DNA from: Sulfurimonadaceae bacterium
GTDB taxonomy: Bacteria > Campylobacterota > Campylobacteria > Campylobacterales > Sulfurimonadaceae
Assembly: GCA_028685945.1 (NCBI GenBank)
Contig: JAQUCZ010000005.1
Coordinates: 1-19,758, forward strand
DNA length: 19,758 bases
Direction of reading: 5' to 3'
The notes under the pieces are model-generated. The model did no database searches. It saw nothing but the letters and a program-made list of their open reading frames with translations, and had not been told where the DNA came from. Both the position numbers and the translations under genes were made by a program. This document shows, in pieces, positions 8,607-17,020 of the stretch; position 1 is the stretch's first letter; each line of letters starts with the position of its first letter.

Positions 8607-8611
8607 TCCTT
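8607..8611 (-). promoter_or_regulatory. Shine-Dalgarno of pflA, pointing to a TTG start
   Basis: On the minus strand AAGGA is read at 8611-8607. It leaves only one base before the GTG at 8605 but seven bases before the TTG at 8599, which is a normal spacing. Both starts keep the signal peptide intact. The protein may thus begin two residues later than the longest reading. Confidence 0.55.
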
Positions 8612-8624
8612 ATGAGTTTATTTT

Positions 8625-10133
8625 TTAAAATCCGCTCGCATGTACAAAAGACGTAATGAATTCTAAAAGCGGGTTTACGGCAATTAAAGCAAAAATAGTT
8701 CCTATTGCGGCAAAACCGATGATTGTTTTAAGCGAAAGCGTTGCATTGGCAACGTAAACATGCCCGTTACTCCCTACAATCGGCTCTCTCATAAACATAT
8801 AAACGATAAGTTTCAAATAGTAATACCCGGCAATCGCAGAGTTAAGCGCCATAATAAGTGCCAAAACTTTGTAATCCGCATTTACCGCAGAGGAGATCAT
8901 ATAGATTTTACCCCAAAACAACGCAAACGGAGGGATCCCCGCCAAGCTCAACATAAACACTGCCATAATAACCGCCGCCATCGGTGCCGTTTGGATCATC
9001 CCCGCAAATTTATCGTAGCTGTGGTCGGAACTTTGGTATGCAGGAAGGTGTTTTTGACGTGAAATCCAAAGCATACTGAACGATCCGAGGTTTGTAAACG
9101 TAAAGAGCGCCCAATAGAGAAATAGCGCACTGTTTGCCTGCGTCGTTCCTATAAGAACCGCCGCCATAACAAACCCGGCGTGAGATACCGAACTGTATGC
9201 AAGCATACGTTTCACGTCTGTTTGGATCAGTGCCCATATATTCGCCGCCGTCATCGTTACCACTACGAATGCATAGATAACGATCTCAAGCCATACGACC
9301 CCGCTATTTACCAAGAACTCGAAAAGTCTCATAACTACGATAAATGCGGCAATTTTCGGAACAATCGACATAAAGCCCGCCATCGCGGCACTCGCACCTT
9401 CGTAAACGTCCGGAGCCCATGTATGAAACGGAACAAGCGAAAGCTTAAACCCGAACGAAGCAAGCATAAATACCACGGCTACGAGTACGAATCCCATATC
9501 TTCGAATTTGTTGGCAGTCAATACCGAAGCGATCTGATTAATCTCTACCGAACCGGTAAGCGCGTAAAATATCATCGCCCCGAAACTGTAAAAACCTGCA
9601 GCAAGCGCACCCATCGTAAAGTATTTCACGGCAGCTTCAAACGATTTGTCGCGGTTGTGCATCGCAATAAGGGTATAAAGCGCCAAAGAGGACGTTTCAA
9701 GCCCTACGAATACCAAAATAAGGTTATCGGTTGCAACCATAAATTGGAACCCTGCAATCATAAACAAAAAGAGTGCAAAAAATTCTGGATACGAAAACTC
9801 GTGGAAACGCTTATGGGTCAATGCCAACGGAATAAAAAGCATCGAAGCACCTACGATGATAAACTGCGACAAGATAGCAAGCCCGTCAATCATCATCACG
9901 TCAAACACGCCCATTACCGTACCGTTTTGAGCAAATACGCCCGAAGCGTCAAGCAACGCGCCGAAATCCATCAGTAAAAAGAGTAAGCTTAAGCCGACGT
10001 ATAACGTCTTATGCAAACCGCCTTTGATAATATCGATCGTAATTATAAGCAACGCGCCGATGATCGGAATGAGCATCGGTGCAAGAGTCATTAGGTTTAA
10101 CGACTCCAAAGAAACATTTATTGGCTCTAACAT
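8625..10133 (-). CDS. nuoN: NADH-quinone oxidoreductase (complex I) subunit N
   Basis: This 502-residue polytopic protein is one of three antiporter-like proton-channel subunits of complex I in the inner membrane. The conserved membrane Glu is E146 (GLETSSLALY) and the channel Lys is K230 (GFKLSLVPFHTW), followed by the family's APDVYEGA segment. Both are needed for proton translocation in characterised homologues. Hydrophobic helices cover nearly the whole protein, as expected. The ATG at 10131-10133 overlaps the nuoM stop by one base (TAATG), with a strong AGGAGG at 10141-10146, seven bases upstream. It is the last nuo gene of the operon and is followed after 19 bases by the pflA-like gene. 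No truncation or frameshift is seen. Confidence 0.97.
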   Translation of the reverse strand: MLEPINVSLESLNLMTLAPMLIPIIGALLIITIDIIKGGLHKTLYVGLSLLFLLMDFGALLDASGVFAQNGTVMGVFDVMMIDGLAILSQFIIVGASMLFIPLALTHKRFHEFSYPEFFALFLFMIAGFQFMVATDNLILVFVGLETSSLALYTLIAMHNRDKSFEAAVKYFTMGALAAGFYSFGAMIFYALTGSVEINQIASVLTANKFEDMGFVLVAVVFMLASFGFKLSLVPFHTWAPDVYEGASAAMAGFMSIVPKIAAFIVVMRLFEFLVNSGVVWLEIVIYAFVVVTMTAANIWALIQTDVKRMLAYSSVSHAGFVMAAVLIGTTQANSALFLYWALFTFTNLGSFSMLWISRQKHLPAYQSSDHSYDKFAGMIQTAPMAAVIMAVFMLSLAGIPPFALFWGKIYMISSAVNADYKVLALIMALNSAIAGYYYLKLIVYMFMREPIVGSNGHVYVANATLSLKTIIGFAAIGTIFALIAVNPLLEFITSFVHASGF

Positions 10134-11683
10134 TAGTGTGCCTCCTGCGCAGAAGTTGCTGCTTCTGCATCTTTGATAAGGTTAGGGATTCTCTCTTTGG
10201 CTTCTGCCGTGATCGATTTTTCATGCATCAACTGAACGATCGATTCGACCGAATTGTTGATAGGTTCCAAAACAGGTTTTGGATATACGCCTAGCCATAC
10301 GGTGATAATCGCTAAAGGTATAAGTGCAAGCCATTCGCGCGTATTCACATCCGGAAGGTTTTTGTTTTTCTCGTTTGTTACGTTTCCAAAGAACATTCTT
10401 TTATATGCCGCTAGCATGTAGATAGCACCGACGATAATCGCCACACCCGCTAAAAGAGTCAAAATATGCGATTGTTTGTAAAAACCGAGTAAGCTTAAAA
10501 ACTCCCCTACGAAGTTGATCGTAAGCGGTAAACCTACCGATGCCATAAGCATAAGCCCAAACACCGTAGCATAACGAGGCATAACCTGCGCCAAGCCGCC
10601 GAATTCGCTCATCATTTTCGTATGACGTCTATCGTAAATCACCCCTACGAGCAAGAACAGCGCACCCGATACGACACCGTGTGCGATCATAAGAAATACC
10701 GATCCCGTTATACCTTCGACGTTAAGTGCGAAAGTTCCTAAGATAATCACACCCATGTGCGAGATAGAAGAGTACGCAACGACTTGTTTAATGTCCTCTT
10801 GTGCATAGGCTACCATCGCCGTATAGATAATCATAATAATCGCAATGACTGCGATTGGGAACATAAAGAAAACGGAAGCGTCGGGAAACATCGGTAAAGA
10901 GAAACGGATAAATGCGTACGTACCCATTTTAAGAAGGATAGCCGCAAGAATCACCGAACCGATCGTAGGCGCTTGTCCGTGAGCGTAAGGAAGCCACGTG
11001 TGAAACGGAAACATTGGAACTTTAATGGCAAAACCTATAAAGAACGCTACAAACAACCAAAGTTGGAACGTCTCAGGCAAAATCAAACGGTACCAGTCTA
11101 AGATAGCAAAACTCCACGTCCCCGTTGCTTGGTAAAAATAGTACGCCATAAACAACATACCCACAAGCATAACGAGTGAACCCGCAAACGTATAAAGGAA
11201 AAACTTAACCGATGCGTAGATTCGTAAAGGTCCGCCCCATGCTCCGATGATATAGAGCATCGGAACAAGAGAAAGTTCCCAAAAGATATAAAACACGATT
11301 GCATCAAGTGCCGCAAACACACCCACCATCGTCATTTGCAAGAACAACAAGGTGATGATCATATTCTTTTCGTTTTTCGTATCGCTCAAAGAGGCGATAC
11401 CGATCATCGTAAAGAAAGAAGCCAAAATGATGATAAACAAGGAAACACCGTCAACCCCTAGGATATAGTTGATCCCAAATGCAGGTACCAAAGGTAAAAA
11501 TTCCATAAACTGCATGCCTGACACATTTGCATCAAACGCATACCACAACCATAAAGAGAGAGCGAACTCGATCGCCGCAACCGCTACCCCGTATGCACGC
11601 ACGCTGTCTTTTTGGATCACAAATCCAAACAAACCGGCGAGTGCAGGAAAGAAAATTAAAATCGATAAGATATGATCAAACAT
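10133..11683 (-). CDS. nuoM: NADH-quinone oxidoreductase (complex I) subunit M
   Basis: This 516-residue polytopic membrane protein is the second antiporter-like pump subunit of complex I. The essential membrane residues are E136 (FWELSLVPM) and K221 (IKVPMFPFHTWLP), followed by the conserved AHGQAPT segment and a Lys-containing helix near LKMGTYAF. Length is normal for NuoM. Its ATG directly abuts the nuoL stop (TAGATG), with AGGAG at 11692-11696, eight bases upstream. Its own stop overlaps the nuoN start. This packing is typical of one translationally coupled nuo transcript. The cytoplasmic C-terminal tail (about 490-516) is polar and Ala/Glu-rich. Confidence 0.97.
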   Translation of the reverse strand: MFDHILSILIFFPALAGLFGFVIQKDSVRAYGVAVAAIEFALSLWLWYAFDANVSGMQFMEFLPLVPAFGINYILGVDGVSLFIIILASFFTMIGIASLSDTKNEKNMIITLLFLQMTMVGVFAALDAIVFYIFWELSLVPMLYIIGAWGGPLRIYASVKFFLYTFAGSLVMLVGMLFMAYYFYQATGTWSFAILDWYRLILPETFQLWLFVAFFIGFAIKVPMFPFHTWLPYAHGQAPTIGSVILAAILLKMGTYAFIRFSLPMFPDASVFFMFPIAVIAIIMIIYTAMVAYAQEDIKQVVAYSSISHMGVIILGTFALNVEGITGSVFLMIAHGVVSGALFLLVGVIYDRRHTKMMSEFGGLAQVMPRYATVFGLMLMASVGLPLTINFVGEFLSLLGFYKQSHILTLLAGVAIIVGAIYMLAAYKRMFFGNVTNEKNKNLPDVNTREWLALIPLAIITVWLGVYPKPVLEPINNSVESIVQLMHEKSITAEAKERIPNLIKDAEAATSAQEAH

Positions 11684-13609
11684 CTACTTCACTCCTAAAG
11701 CCGACAAGATCGCATTGATCTCAACGGAATATCTAACTGCCAATCCGAAAACTACAGCTAATGTTAATAACGCAACCGTACCCACAACCATCCATTTAAG
11801 CATAGTCGAGAGGTTTCCGCTTTGCATACCTCTTGTTTTTTCACCTGTAGTGTAAATAATATTGGCGATACCGTCAACCGTTGCATCGACCACTTTAAGA
11901 TCCACCTGTTTCCAGAACACGGCAGATAGCTCACGGTACGGTTTGACCAAATACTCTTCGTAAAAATAAGGGATATAGTATTGGTTGCTTAAAATTTTGT
12001 AACAAAGACGGTTTTCCATTTTTGATGTACCGTCGGGTACTTTGACGTTGGAGTTGGCATATTTTTTATACGCATACGCAATCGCCAAGATAACAAAAAG
12101 CTGTGTTCCTATCGTCATAATCCAATAAGTCATTGCACTGTGAACATGGTATTCCGTCGCCGGAAGCACCGCCGTAACCATTTCAAAATAGGTCATTTTA
12201 AATGCACCTGCAATGATTGCAAGGAGCAACAACGGGCTCATAGCGATAAGCATAAATTTATACGCTTCATGCGGATGTACGCCGAAGAGTTTGTATCTCT
12301 CTTCGCCGTGGAAAATAAGTGCTACGAGTCTAAACGAATAGAACGCCGTCAAACCTGCGGTAAAGAGCAATACGGAATAGATAACGTAATGGTGCTCGAT
12401 AAATGCAACCTCCAAGATCAAATCTTTAGAAAAGAACCCTGCAAGCGGGAAGATACCTGCCAAAGCTACTGAAGCAAGCGTCATCATTATAAACGTCCAC
12501 TTCATCGCCTTTTTAAGTCCACCCATCTTAAACGGATCAAGCTCATCATGCATGGCATGCATAACGTTTCCTGCACCGAGGAATAAAAGCGCTTTAAAGA
12601 ACGCGTGTGCCATAAGGTGAAACAATGCCACCCAGTACGCACCCAAACCTGCCGCTACGAACATATACCCAAGTTGCGAAAGGGTCGAGTATGCGATGAT
12701 TCTTTTCATATCGCGGTTGACAAGCGCCATGGAAGCAGCGAACAATGCAACAAATGCACCCAAAGAAGCGATAAAAATTCCGACTTCAGGGATCATATCG
12801 TAAAGCGGATTTGCACGAACGACTAGATAAACACCCGCCGTAACCATCGTTGCGGCATGGATAAGTGCCGATACGGGAGTAGGACCCTCCATCGCATCTG
12901 CAAGCCACGTATGCAGAGGAAACTGCGCCGATTTACCCATAGCACCGATGAAAAGGAAAATACCCGTCCAAACCAGTACGTCGGTTTCCAATGAAGGCAT
13001 TGCGGCAAACGCTTCGTTGTATTGAAGCGTTCCCGTGTTCCAGTACACCAAAAAGATACCGATCAACATGCCAAGGTCGGCAATACGGTTCATAATAAAC
13101 GCTTCGTTTGCAGCCCAAGTTGCGCTCTCTTTGTGGTACCAGAAACCGATAAGCGCCCATGAACACAAACCGACCCCTTCCCATCCGATGAAAAGACCTG
13201 CAAAGTTGTCGCTCATAACAAGTACCATCATCGAGAACACGAAAGCAGAAAGCCAAGCGAAGAAACGGTTAAACGCTTTGTCGTGATCCATATACCCGAT
13301 AGAGTAAAAATGGACAACCGTAGAAACGATGGTGACGACCATCATCATCGTTACCGAAACTTCATCGACTAAAAATCCAAACGGGATATAAAGATCACCC
13401 GTAGCCATCCATGTCATCATCTCGACGTGAACCGCTTCCCCTCCCGAGAGGATATGAACCAAAAGGATCGTACTGCTTACAAAAGAAGTAAAAAGCAGTA
13501 AACTCGGGACTAAACCTGCGATCAGGTTCTTTTTGGATGCACCGAAAAGCGATGCAAACAAAGAACCCGCCAAAGGTGCAAAGAGTGCAAGATATAAATA
13601 AAATTCCAT
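11684..13609 (-). CDS. nuoL: NADH-quinone oxidoreductase (complex I) subunit L
   Basis: This 641-residue protein is the distal, largest antiporter-like pump subunit. The conserved Glu is E144 (GWEGVGLCSW) and the channel Lys is K226 (MGKSAQFPLHTWL), followed by DAMEGPTPVSALIHAATMVTAG with its conserved His. The C-terminal third contains the long segment expected to form the lateral helix that braces NuoM and NuoN, ending in a final membrane helix near 605-630. Start at ATG 13607-13609 is supported by AGAGGA (13618-13623) inside the end of nuoK, eight bases upstream. The nuoK stop lies five bases before the start. No anomalies were seen. Confidence 0.97.
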   Translation of the reverse strand: MEFYLYLALFAPLAGSLFASLFGASKKNLIAGLVPSLLLFTSFVSSTILLVHILSGGEAVHVEMMTWMATGDLYIPFGFLVDEVSVTMMMVVTIVSTVVHFYSIGYMDHDKAFNRFFAWLSAFVFSMMVLVMSDNFAGLFIGWEGVGLCSWALIGFWYHKESATWAANEAFIMNRIADLGMLIGIFLVYWNTGTLQYNEAFAAMPSLETDVLVWTGIFLFIGAMGKSAQFPLHTWLADAMEGPTPVSALIHAATMVTAGVYLVVRANPLYDMIPEVGIFIASLGAFVALFAASMALVNRDMKRIIAYSTLSQLGYMFVAAGLGAYWVALFHLMAHAFFKALLFLGAGNVMHAMHDELDPFKMGGLKKAMKWTFIMMTLASVALAGIFPLAGFFSKDLILEVAFIEHHYVIYSVLLFTAGLTAFYSFRLVALIFHGEERYKLFGVHPHEAYKFMLIAMSPLLLLAIIAGAFKMTYFEMVTAVLPATEYHVHSAMTYWIMTIGTQLFVILAIAYAYKKYANSNVKVPDGTSKMENRLCYKILSNQYYIPYFYEEYLVKPYRELSAVFWKQVDLKVVDATVDGIANIIYTTGEKTRGMQSGNLSTMLKWMVVGTVALLTLAVVFGLAVRYSVEINAILSALGVK

Positions 13610-13614
13610 GCTTT

Positions 13615-13923
13615 TTATCCTCTCATCGTTGACATAGTATCAAGGTCGATATTGCCGTGGCGTTTATGCCAAACGATCAACAACCCAAGTCCGACCGCTA
13701 CTTCCGAAGCAGCAATCGCAATCACGAAAAACGCAAACATCTGCCCCGTCAAATCACCGTAAAAGTGAGAAATAGCCGCAAAAGCTATATTGACGGAGTT
13801 AAGCAGTATCTCCGTAGCAAAGAAAAGCATCAAAAGGTTTTTTCTGCGCATAACACCCACTAAACCTATAGCGAAAAGAATAGTCGAGAGTACCAAGTAA
13901 TGATTAAGAGTTATTTCCATCAT
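13615..13923 (-). CDS. nuoK: NADH-quinone oxidoreductase (complex I) subunit K
   Basis: This 102-residue subunit has three membrane helices and normal NuoK length. The two buried glutamates of the proton path are present: E38 (FFATEILLN) and E74 (IAASEVAVGLGL). The gene begins with two consecutive ATG codons. The first (13921-13923) overlaps the nuoJ stop as ATGA and has an AGG-containing Shine-Dalgarno at 13931-13933 with a seven-base spacer, so it is preferred. The second ATG would add three bases to that spacer. NuoK sits between NuoJ and NuoN in the membrane arm. Confidence 0.96.
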   Translation of the reverse strand: MMEITLNHYLVLSTILFAIGLVGVMRRKNLLMLFFATEILLNSVNIAFAAISHFYGDLTGQMFAFFVIAIAASEVAVGLGLLIVWHKRHGNIDLDTMSTMRG

Positions 13924-14495
13924 GAAAGCACCTTTTTATTTTCTTCCTCTTTCACTTGTCTTACGTCGTCATCCGACATAAGCGTAAGTGAAAGATCCAT
14001 CTTTTTCCCTGCAAGTACGATCCCTGCGATCATCGCAACAAGCAGCATCACCGCAGCAACTTCAAACGGTACGAGGTATTTCGTAAAAAGAACCATACCC
14101 ACCTCTTGCGTATTGCCTACACCCTCCGTCATCGGGTAGCTTGCACTCATATTCGTAGAAACGATCGGTGCCGCAATAATAACAACCACCAAAACCGCTA
14201 CCAAAATACTCAAACCCGAAACGATAAGTTTATTTCCGTGCTTTTCTTTAACATCTCTCGTCGTATCGAAAAACATCATCCCAAACGCATAGAGTGCCAT
14301 AACGGCTCCCGAGTACACGACGATTTGCACCGCACCTAAGAAATCTGCACCCAAAATAAAAAAGAATGCCGATATGAAAATCATCCCTGCCGCCAATGCC
14401 GTAAGGGCATATAACGCTTGCGACGTCGTCACGGTGATGAAGAACATCGCAATCGTTAAAAATGCAAACAGATAAAAAGCTACTGCTTCAAACAT
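13920..14495 (-). CDS. nuoJ: NADH-quinone oxidoreductase (complex I) subunit J
   Basis: This 191-residue integral membrane subunit has five predicted hydrophobic helices. The family signature VVYSGAVMALYAFGMM is present; its Tyr lies in the helix linked to conformational coupling in complex I. Start ATG 14493-14495 has GGAG (14503-14506) seven bases upstream, and the nuoI stop is 11 bases before it. Its stop overlaps the nuoK start by four bases. The C-terminal tail beyond about residue 170 is polar and carries DDDVRQVKEEEN, an acidic stretch that is variable in this family. Confidence 0.95.
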   Translation of the reverse strand: MFEAVAFYLFAFLTIAMFFITVTTSQALYALTALAAGMIFISAFFFILGADFLGAVQIVVYSGAVMALYAFGMMFFDTTRDVKEKHGNKLIVSGLSILVAVLVVVIIAAPIVSTNMSASYPMTEGVGNTQEVGMVLFTKYLVPFEVAAVMLLVAMIAGIVLAGKKMDLSLTLMSDDDVRQVKEEENKKVLS

Positions 14496-14506
14496 AACCC
14501 AACTCC

Positions 14507-15136
14507 TTAATATGCTAGAGGTGTTTTTTTAACACGCTCGTCTTCATGTGGTGTGATCGAACCGAAACCTTGGAACTCTTGTTGTGTTCCTGCTTTCATT
14601 TGATCGATCGGCGTCAACATATCTTCGTAAACGATAAAATGCTCTCTTTGTTCACTCGCATTTTCGTATCTGCCCCCGTGCGTAATCGCAAGTTCAGGAC
14701 AAACTTCGGCACAGTAGCCGCAGAAGATACAACGTCCGAGGTTGATACTGTATTCGCTCACCTCTTTACGGGAGTTCTCATCGTATCTTGTGTCCATACG
14801 GATACAGTTAGAGATACAAATTTTTTCACAAAGACCGCATCCGATACATCTTTCGGTGTCGGACTCCAAGAGTCTTTTCATCTCGTGAACCGCACGGTAT
14901 CTAGGACCGATCGGCATCTTCTCGGCAGGGTATTGGATTGTGTGGATATCAAACTTGATCATCTCACGCAAAACAACCCACAAACCTACAAAAAGCTCCC
15001 CTCTTAGGGTTCTTTTTACCACGCGTTTAAATTTCCCCCACCCGTCGGTCGGATAATCCTCGATATCTACAAGATAGTACCCTTTCTTCACGGGCACCTC
15101 TTTTGTTATCACTTGTTCATTATGTTCACTATGCAT
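14507..15136 (-). CDS. nuoI: NADH-quinone oxidoreductase (complex I) subunit I, 2x[4Fe-4S]
   Basis: This 209-residue peripheral-arm ferredoxin-like subunit carries the last part of the electron wire before the N2 cluster and quinone. The first motif is C97, C100, C103, C107 and the second is C136, C139, C142, C146-Pro. These ligate clusters N6a and N6b. The first motif is slightly unusual: Ile follows the fourth Cys instead of the usual Pro, and an extra Cys111 lies close by. An N-terminal extension of about 60 residues includes an amphipathic membrane-facing segment (GELFVGLWVVLREM). GGGGAG at 15142-15147 supports the ATG at 15134-15136. Nearest neighbours are nuoH (11-base gap) and nuoJ. 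Confidence 0.97.
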   Translation of the reverse strand: MHSEHNEQVITKEVPVKKGYYLVDIEDYPTDGWGKFKRVVKRTLRGELFVGLWVVLREMIKFDIHTIQYPAEKMPIGPRYRAVHEMKRLLESDTERCIGCGLCEKICISNCIRMDTRYDENSRKEVSEYSINLGRCIFCGYCAEVCPELAITHGGRYENASEQREHFIVYEDMLTPIDQMKAGTQQEFQGFGSITPHEDERVKKTPLAY

Positions 15137-15147
15137 CTTTACTCCCC

Positions 15148-16137
15148 TTAAAACATCATCACGAAGCCTGTGATAACCACGTTAATCACGGCAATCGGCA
15201 TGAGCACTTTCCAACATAACCACATCAACTGGTCAGGTCTGACATCCGGCCAAGCTGCTCTTGTCCACAAGAAGAAAAAGAAGAAAAATGCCACTTTTCC
15301 TAAGAACGCCAAAGCACCCAAAAAGCTTCCGTCACCGAATCCGCCTAAGAAGATAAGCGGGATGATAAACGATATAAAGAACATATTTGCATACTCGCCG
15401 ATGAAGAAAAGACCCCATCGCATACCCGAATACTCCGTACCGAAACCGTCGATGATTTCATGGTCGTTTGCAACAAGGTGAAACGGCGTACGTCCCGTTT
15501 CTGCAAAAGCAGCAATCCAAAAAAGTACGAACGCTACAGGCTGGCTCCAGATGATCCAGTCACCTATACCGCCCGCTTGGTAGTTGTTAAAATCAACAAG
15601 CGAGAGTGAACCTACCATCATAATGGGTGCCAAAATGGAAAGACCCGTAATAACCTCGTAAGAGATAAATACCGCCGCCCCGCGTGCCGCAGAGATAAGA
15701 GAGTATTTATTCGCCGAAGCCATACCCCCTAAAAGTGGACCGTAAAGCCCCACTCCCATTATCCCCAAGATATACAAGATACCGATGTTGATATCGGAGA
15801 TAATCGGATTTACCGTATAACCAAATAGCGTAAAAGAGGGCAAAAACGGAATCGCCGCAGCCGCCATAAACGCAGTAGCCGCAGTGATAACGGGTGCTAT
15901 CTTAAAGATACGCGCCACGACGCCCGTAGGGATGATATCCTCTTTGGTAAAAAGCTTGATACCGTCCGCTGCGATCTGTAGTAATCCATAAGGTCCAACG
16001 TTCATCGGCCCTAAACGACGCTGCATAAAAGCAAGAACTTTTCTTTCGAAATAGGTTCCAAGCCCTGCCAATGCAGAAAAGATAAGTAAAACGGCAACAA
16101 TCTTAATGACTGTTTCTATTAAATATGCTGTTTCCAT
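15148..16137 (-). CDS. nuoH: NADH-quinone oxidoreductase (complex I) subunit H
   Basis: This 329-residue membrane subunit forms the quinone-binding chamber together with NuoB and NuoD. Conserved features are ERKVLAFMQRRLGP (31-44), NVGPYGLLQIAADGIKL (46-62), KEDIIP (65-70), a YEV motif in the middle, and AETGRTPFHL, whose acidic and basic residues link quinone chemistry to pumping. A run of six phenylalanines occurs in a late helix, a composition extreme but compatible with a transmembrane segment. The nuoG stop lies three bases before its ATG (16135-16137), with an AAAAGG Shine-Dalgarno overlapping the end of nuoG. Length is normal. Confidence 0.97.
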   Translation of the reverse strand: METAYLIETVIKIVAVLLIFSALAGLGTYFERKVLAFMQRRLGPMNVGPYGLLQIAADGIKLFTKEDIIPTGVVARIFKIAPVITAATAFMAAAAIPFLPSFTLFGYTVNPIISDINIGILYILGIMGVGLYGPLLGGMASANKYSLISAARGAAVFISYEVITGLSILAPIMMVGSLSLVDFNNYQAGGIGDWIIWSQPVAFVLFWIAAFAETGRTPFHLVANDHEIIDGFGTEYSGMRWGLFFIGEYANMFFISFIIPLIFLGGFGDGSFLGALAFLGKVAFFFFFFLWTRAAWPDVRPDQLMWLCWKVLMPIAVINVVITGFVMMF

Positions 16138-16140
16138 ACA

Positions 16141-17020
16141 TTACACCTTTTGAATTGAAGCTGTAGCAAAGCGGTAAGAGCTAAACAGAGCCTCTGAGTT
16201 AATTTTAGAATCAAATGTCGGCAGTATCGCTATAGCACCGCTGATTTTGTTGTCGCTGACGATTTGCAGCGTCAGTTCCCCGTTGTCGTTTTTCACGCGC
16301 ACACTATCCCCCTCTTTAAAGTCGGACGTACTCAAGAACGCCTCGCTCATATAAAGTCCCGCTTTCTCTTTTAAGAGCGTCGCTTTAGCGGTGAATTCGT
16401 TGAATTGTCTTACGGGGTTTGCAAGGTAGATAAGAGACCCTTCAAGTGCTTTCTCTTCAAACGCTGCAACCTCTTCGTTACCGTTTGTCGCTACGCTTAC
16501 GTTTTGTAAAACATATCCGCGTACTTCCGTGCCGTCGTTTTCGTAGCGGTTTGGCAGATCGTCAAATTTCTCTGCTTTAAAACCTGCTGCAAGAGGCAGT
16601 TTTTGCGTATATTCGATCACGTGTTTTGCATCGAAACCGAGTGCATTGGCGATATCGTTAAGCTCGTAACCGTTGTAGCCGATTGCCGCATTGGTCGGGT
16701 TGACACGTTTGTTGATGCTTGTGAGCGTTCCCTCTTGTTGGTTGATCGCAGGCATGTCAAGATCGCCGTCGCCTAGAGCCGAGACGGTAAAATCACCCTT
16801 CGTGTTATAGCCGATCGTATAAGAGCCTTTTGCATCGTCAAGCTCGCATATTAGTGCTACGCCCAAAGTATTGGTAAGCGATGGGATCATCACAAGATCG
16901 AATGCGCTGTACTTCTCTATGAGAGCCACAAGGCGCGCTAAGTTCTTGGCATGTGGATGGGTATAAAGATCGGGACCTACCATCAGAGCAAAACTCTCTT
17001 TTTTCGCCAAGTTTTTCTCT
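16141..17020 (-). repeat. Paralogous segment shared with 18620-19490 (tandem nuoG duplication)
   Basis: The last 290 or so codons of the two adjacent NuoG proteins are homologous and collinear. Nucleotide identity is mostly eroded, so the duplication is old. The longest exact match I found is 18 bases (16726-16743 and 19202-19219), over the shared NQQEGT-coding region. Confidence 0.75.

Noticed and set aside
9180..9977. Open frame of about 265 codons on the plus strand opposite nuoN
   Set aside because: It has a highly basic, His/Tyr/Arg-rich composition with no recognisable domain and no Shine-Dalgarno. It mirrors codon use of the clearly real nuoN on the other strand.
13918..13920. Second ATG as the nuoK start
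   Set aside because: The first ATG has the better spacing (seven bases) to the Shine-Dalgarno and forms the usual ATGA overlap with nuoJ.
15270..15292. Purine-rich GAAGAAAAAGAAGAAAAA tract as a slippage-prone phase-variable repeat
   Set aside because: It simply encodes six Phe in a NuoH membrane helix. It is not a clean homopolymer or tandem repeat, and the frame is intact.
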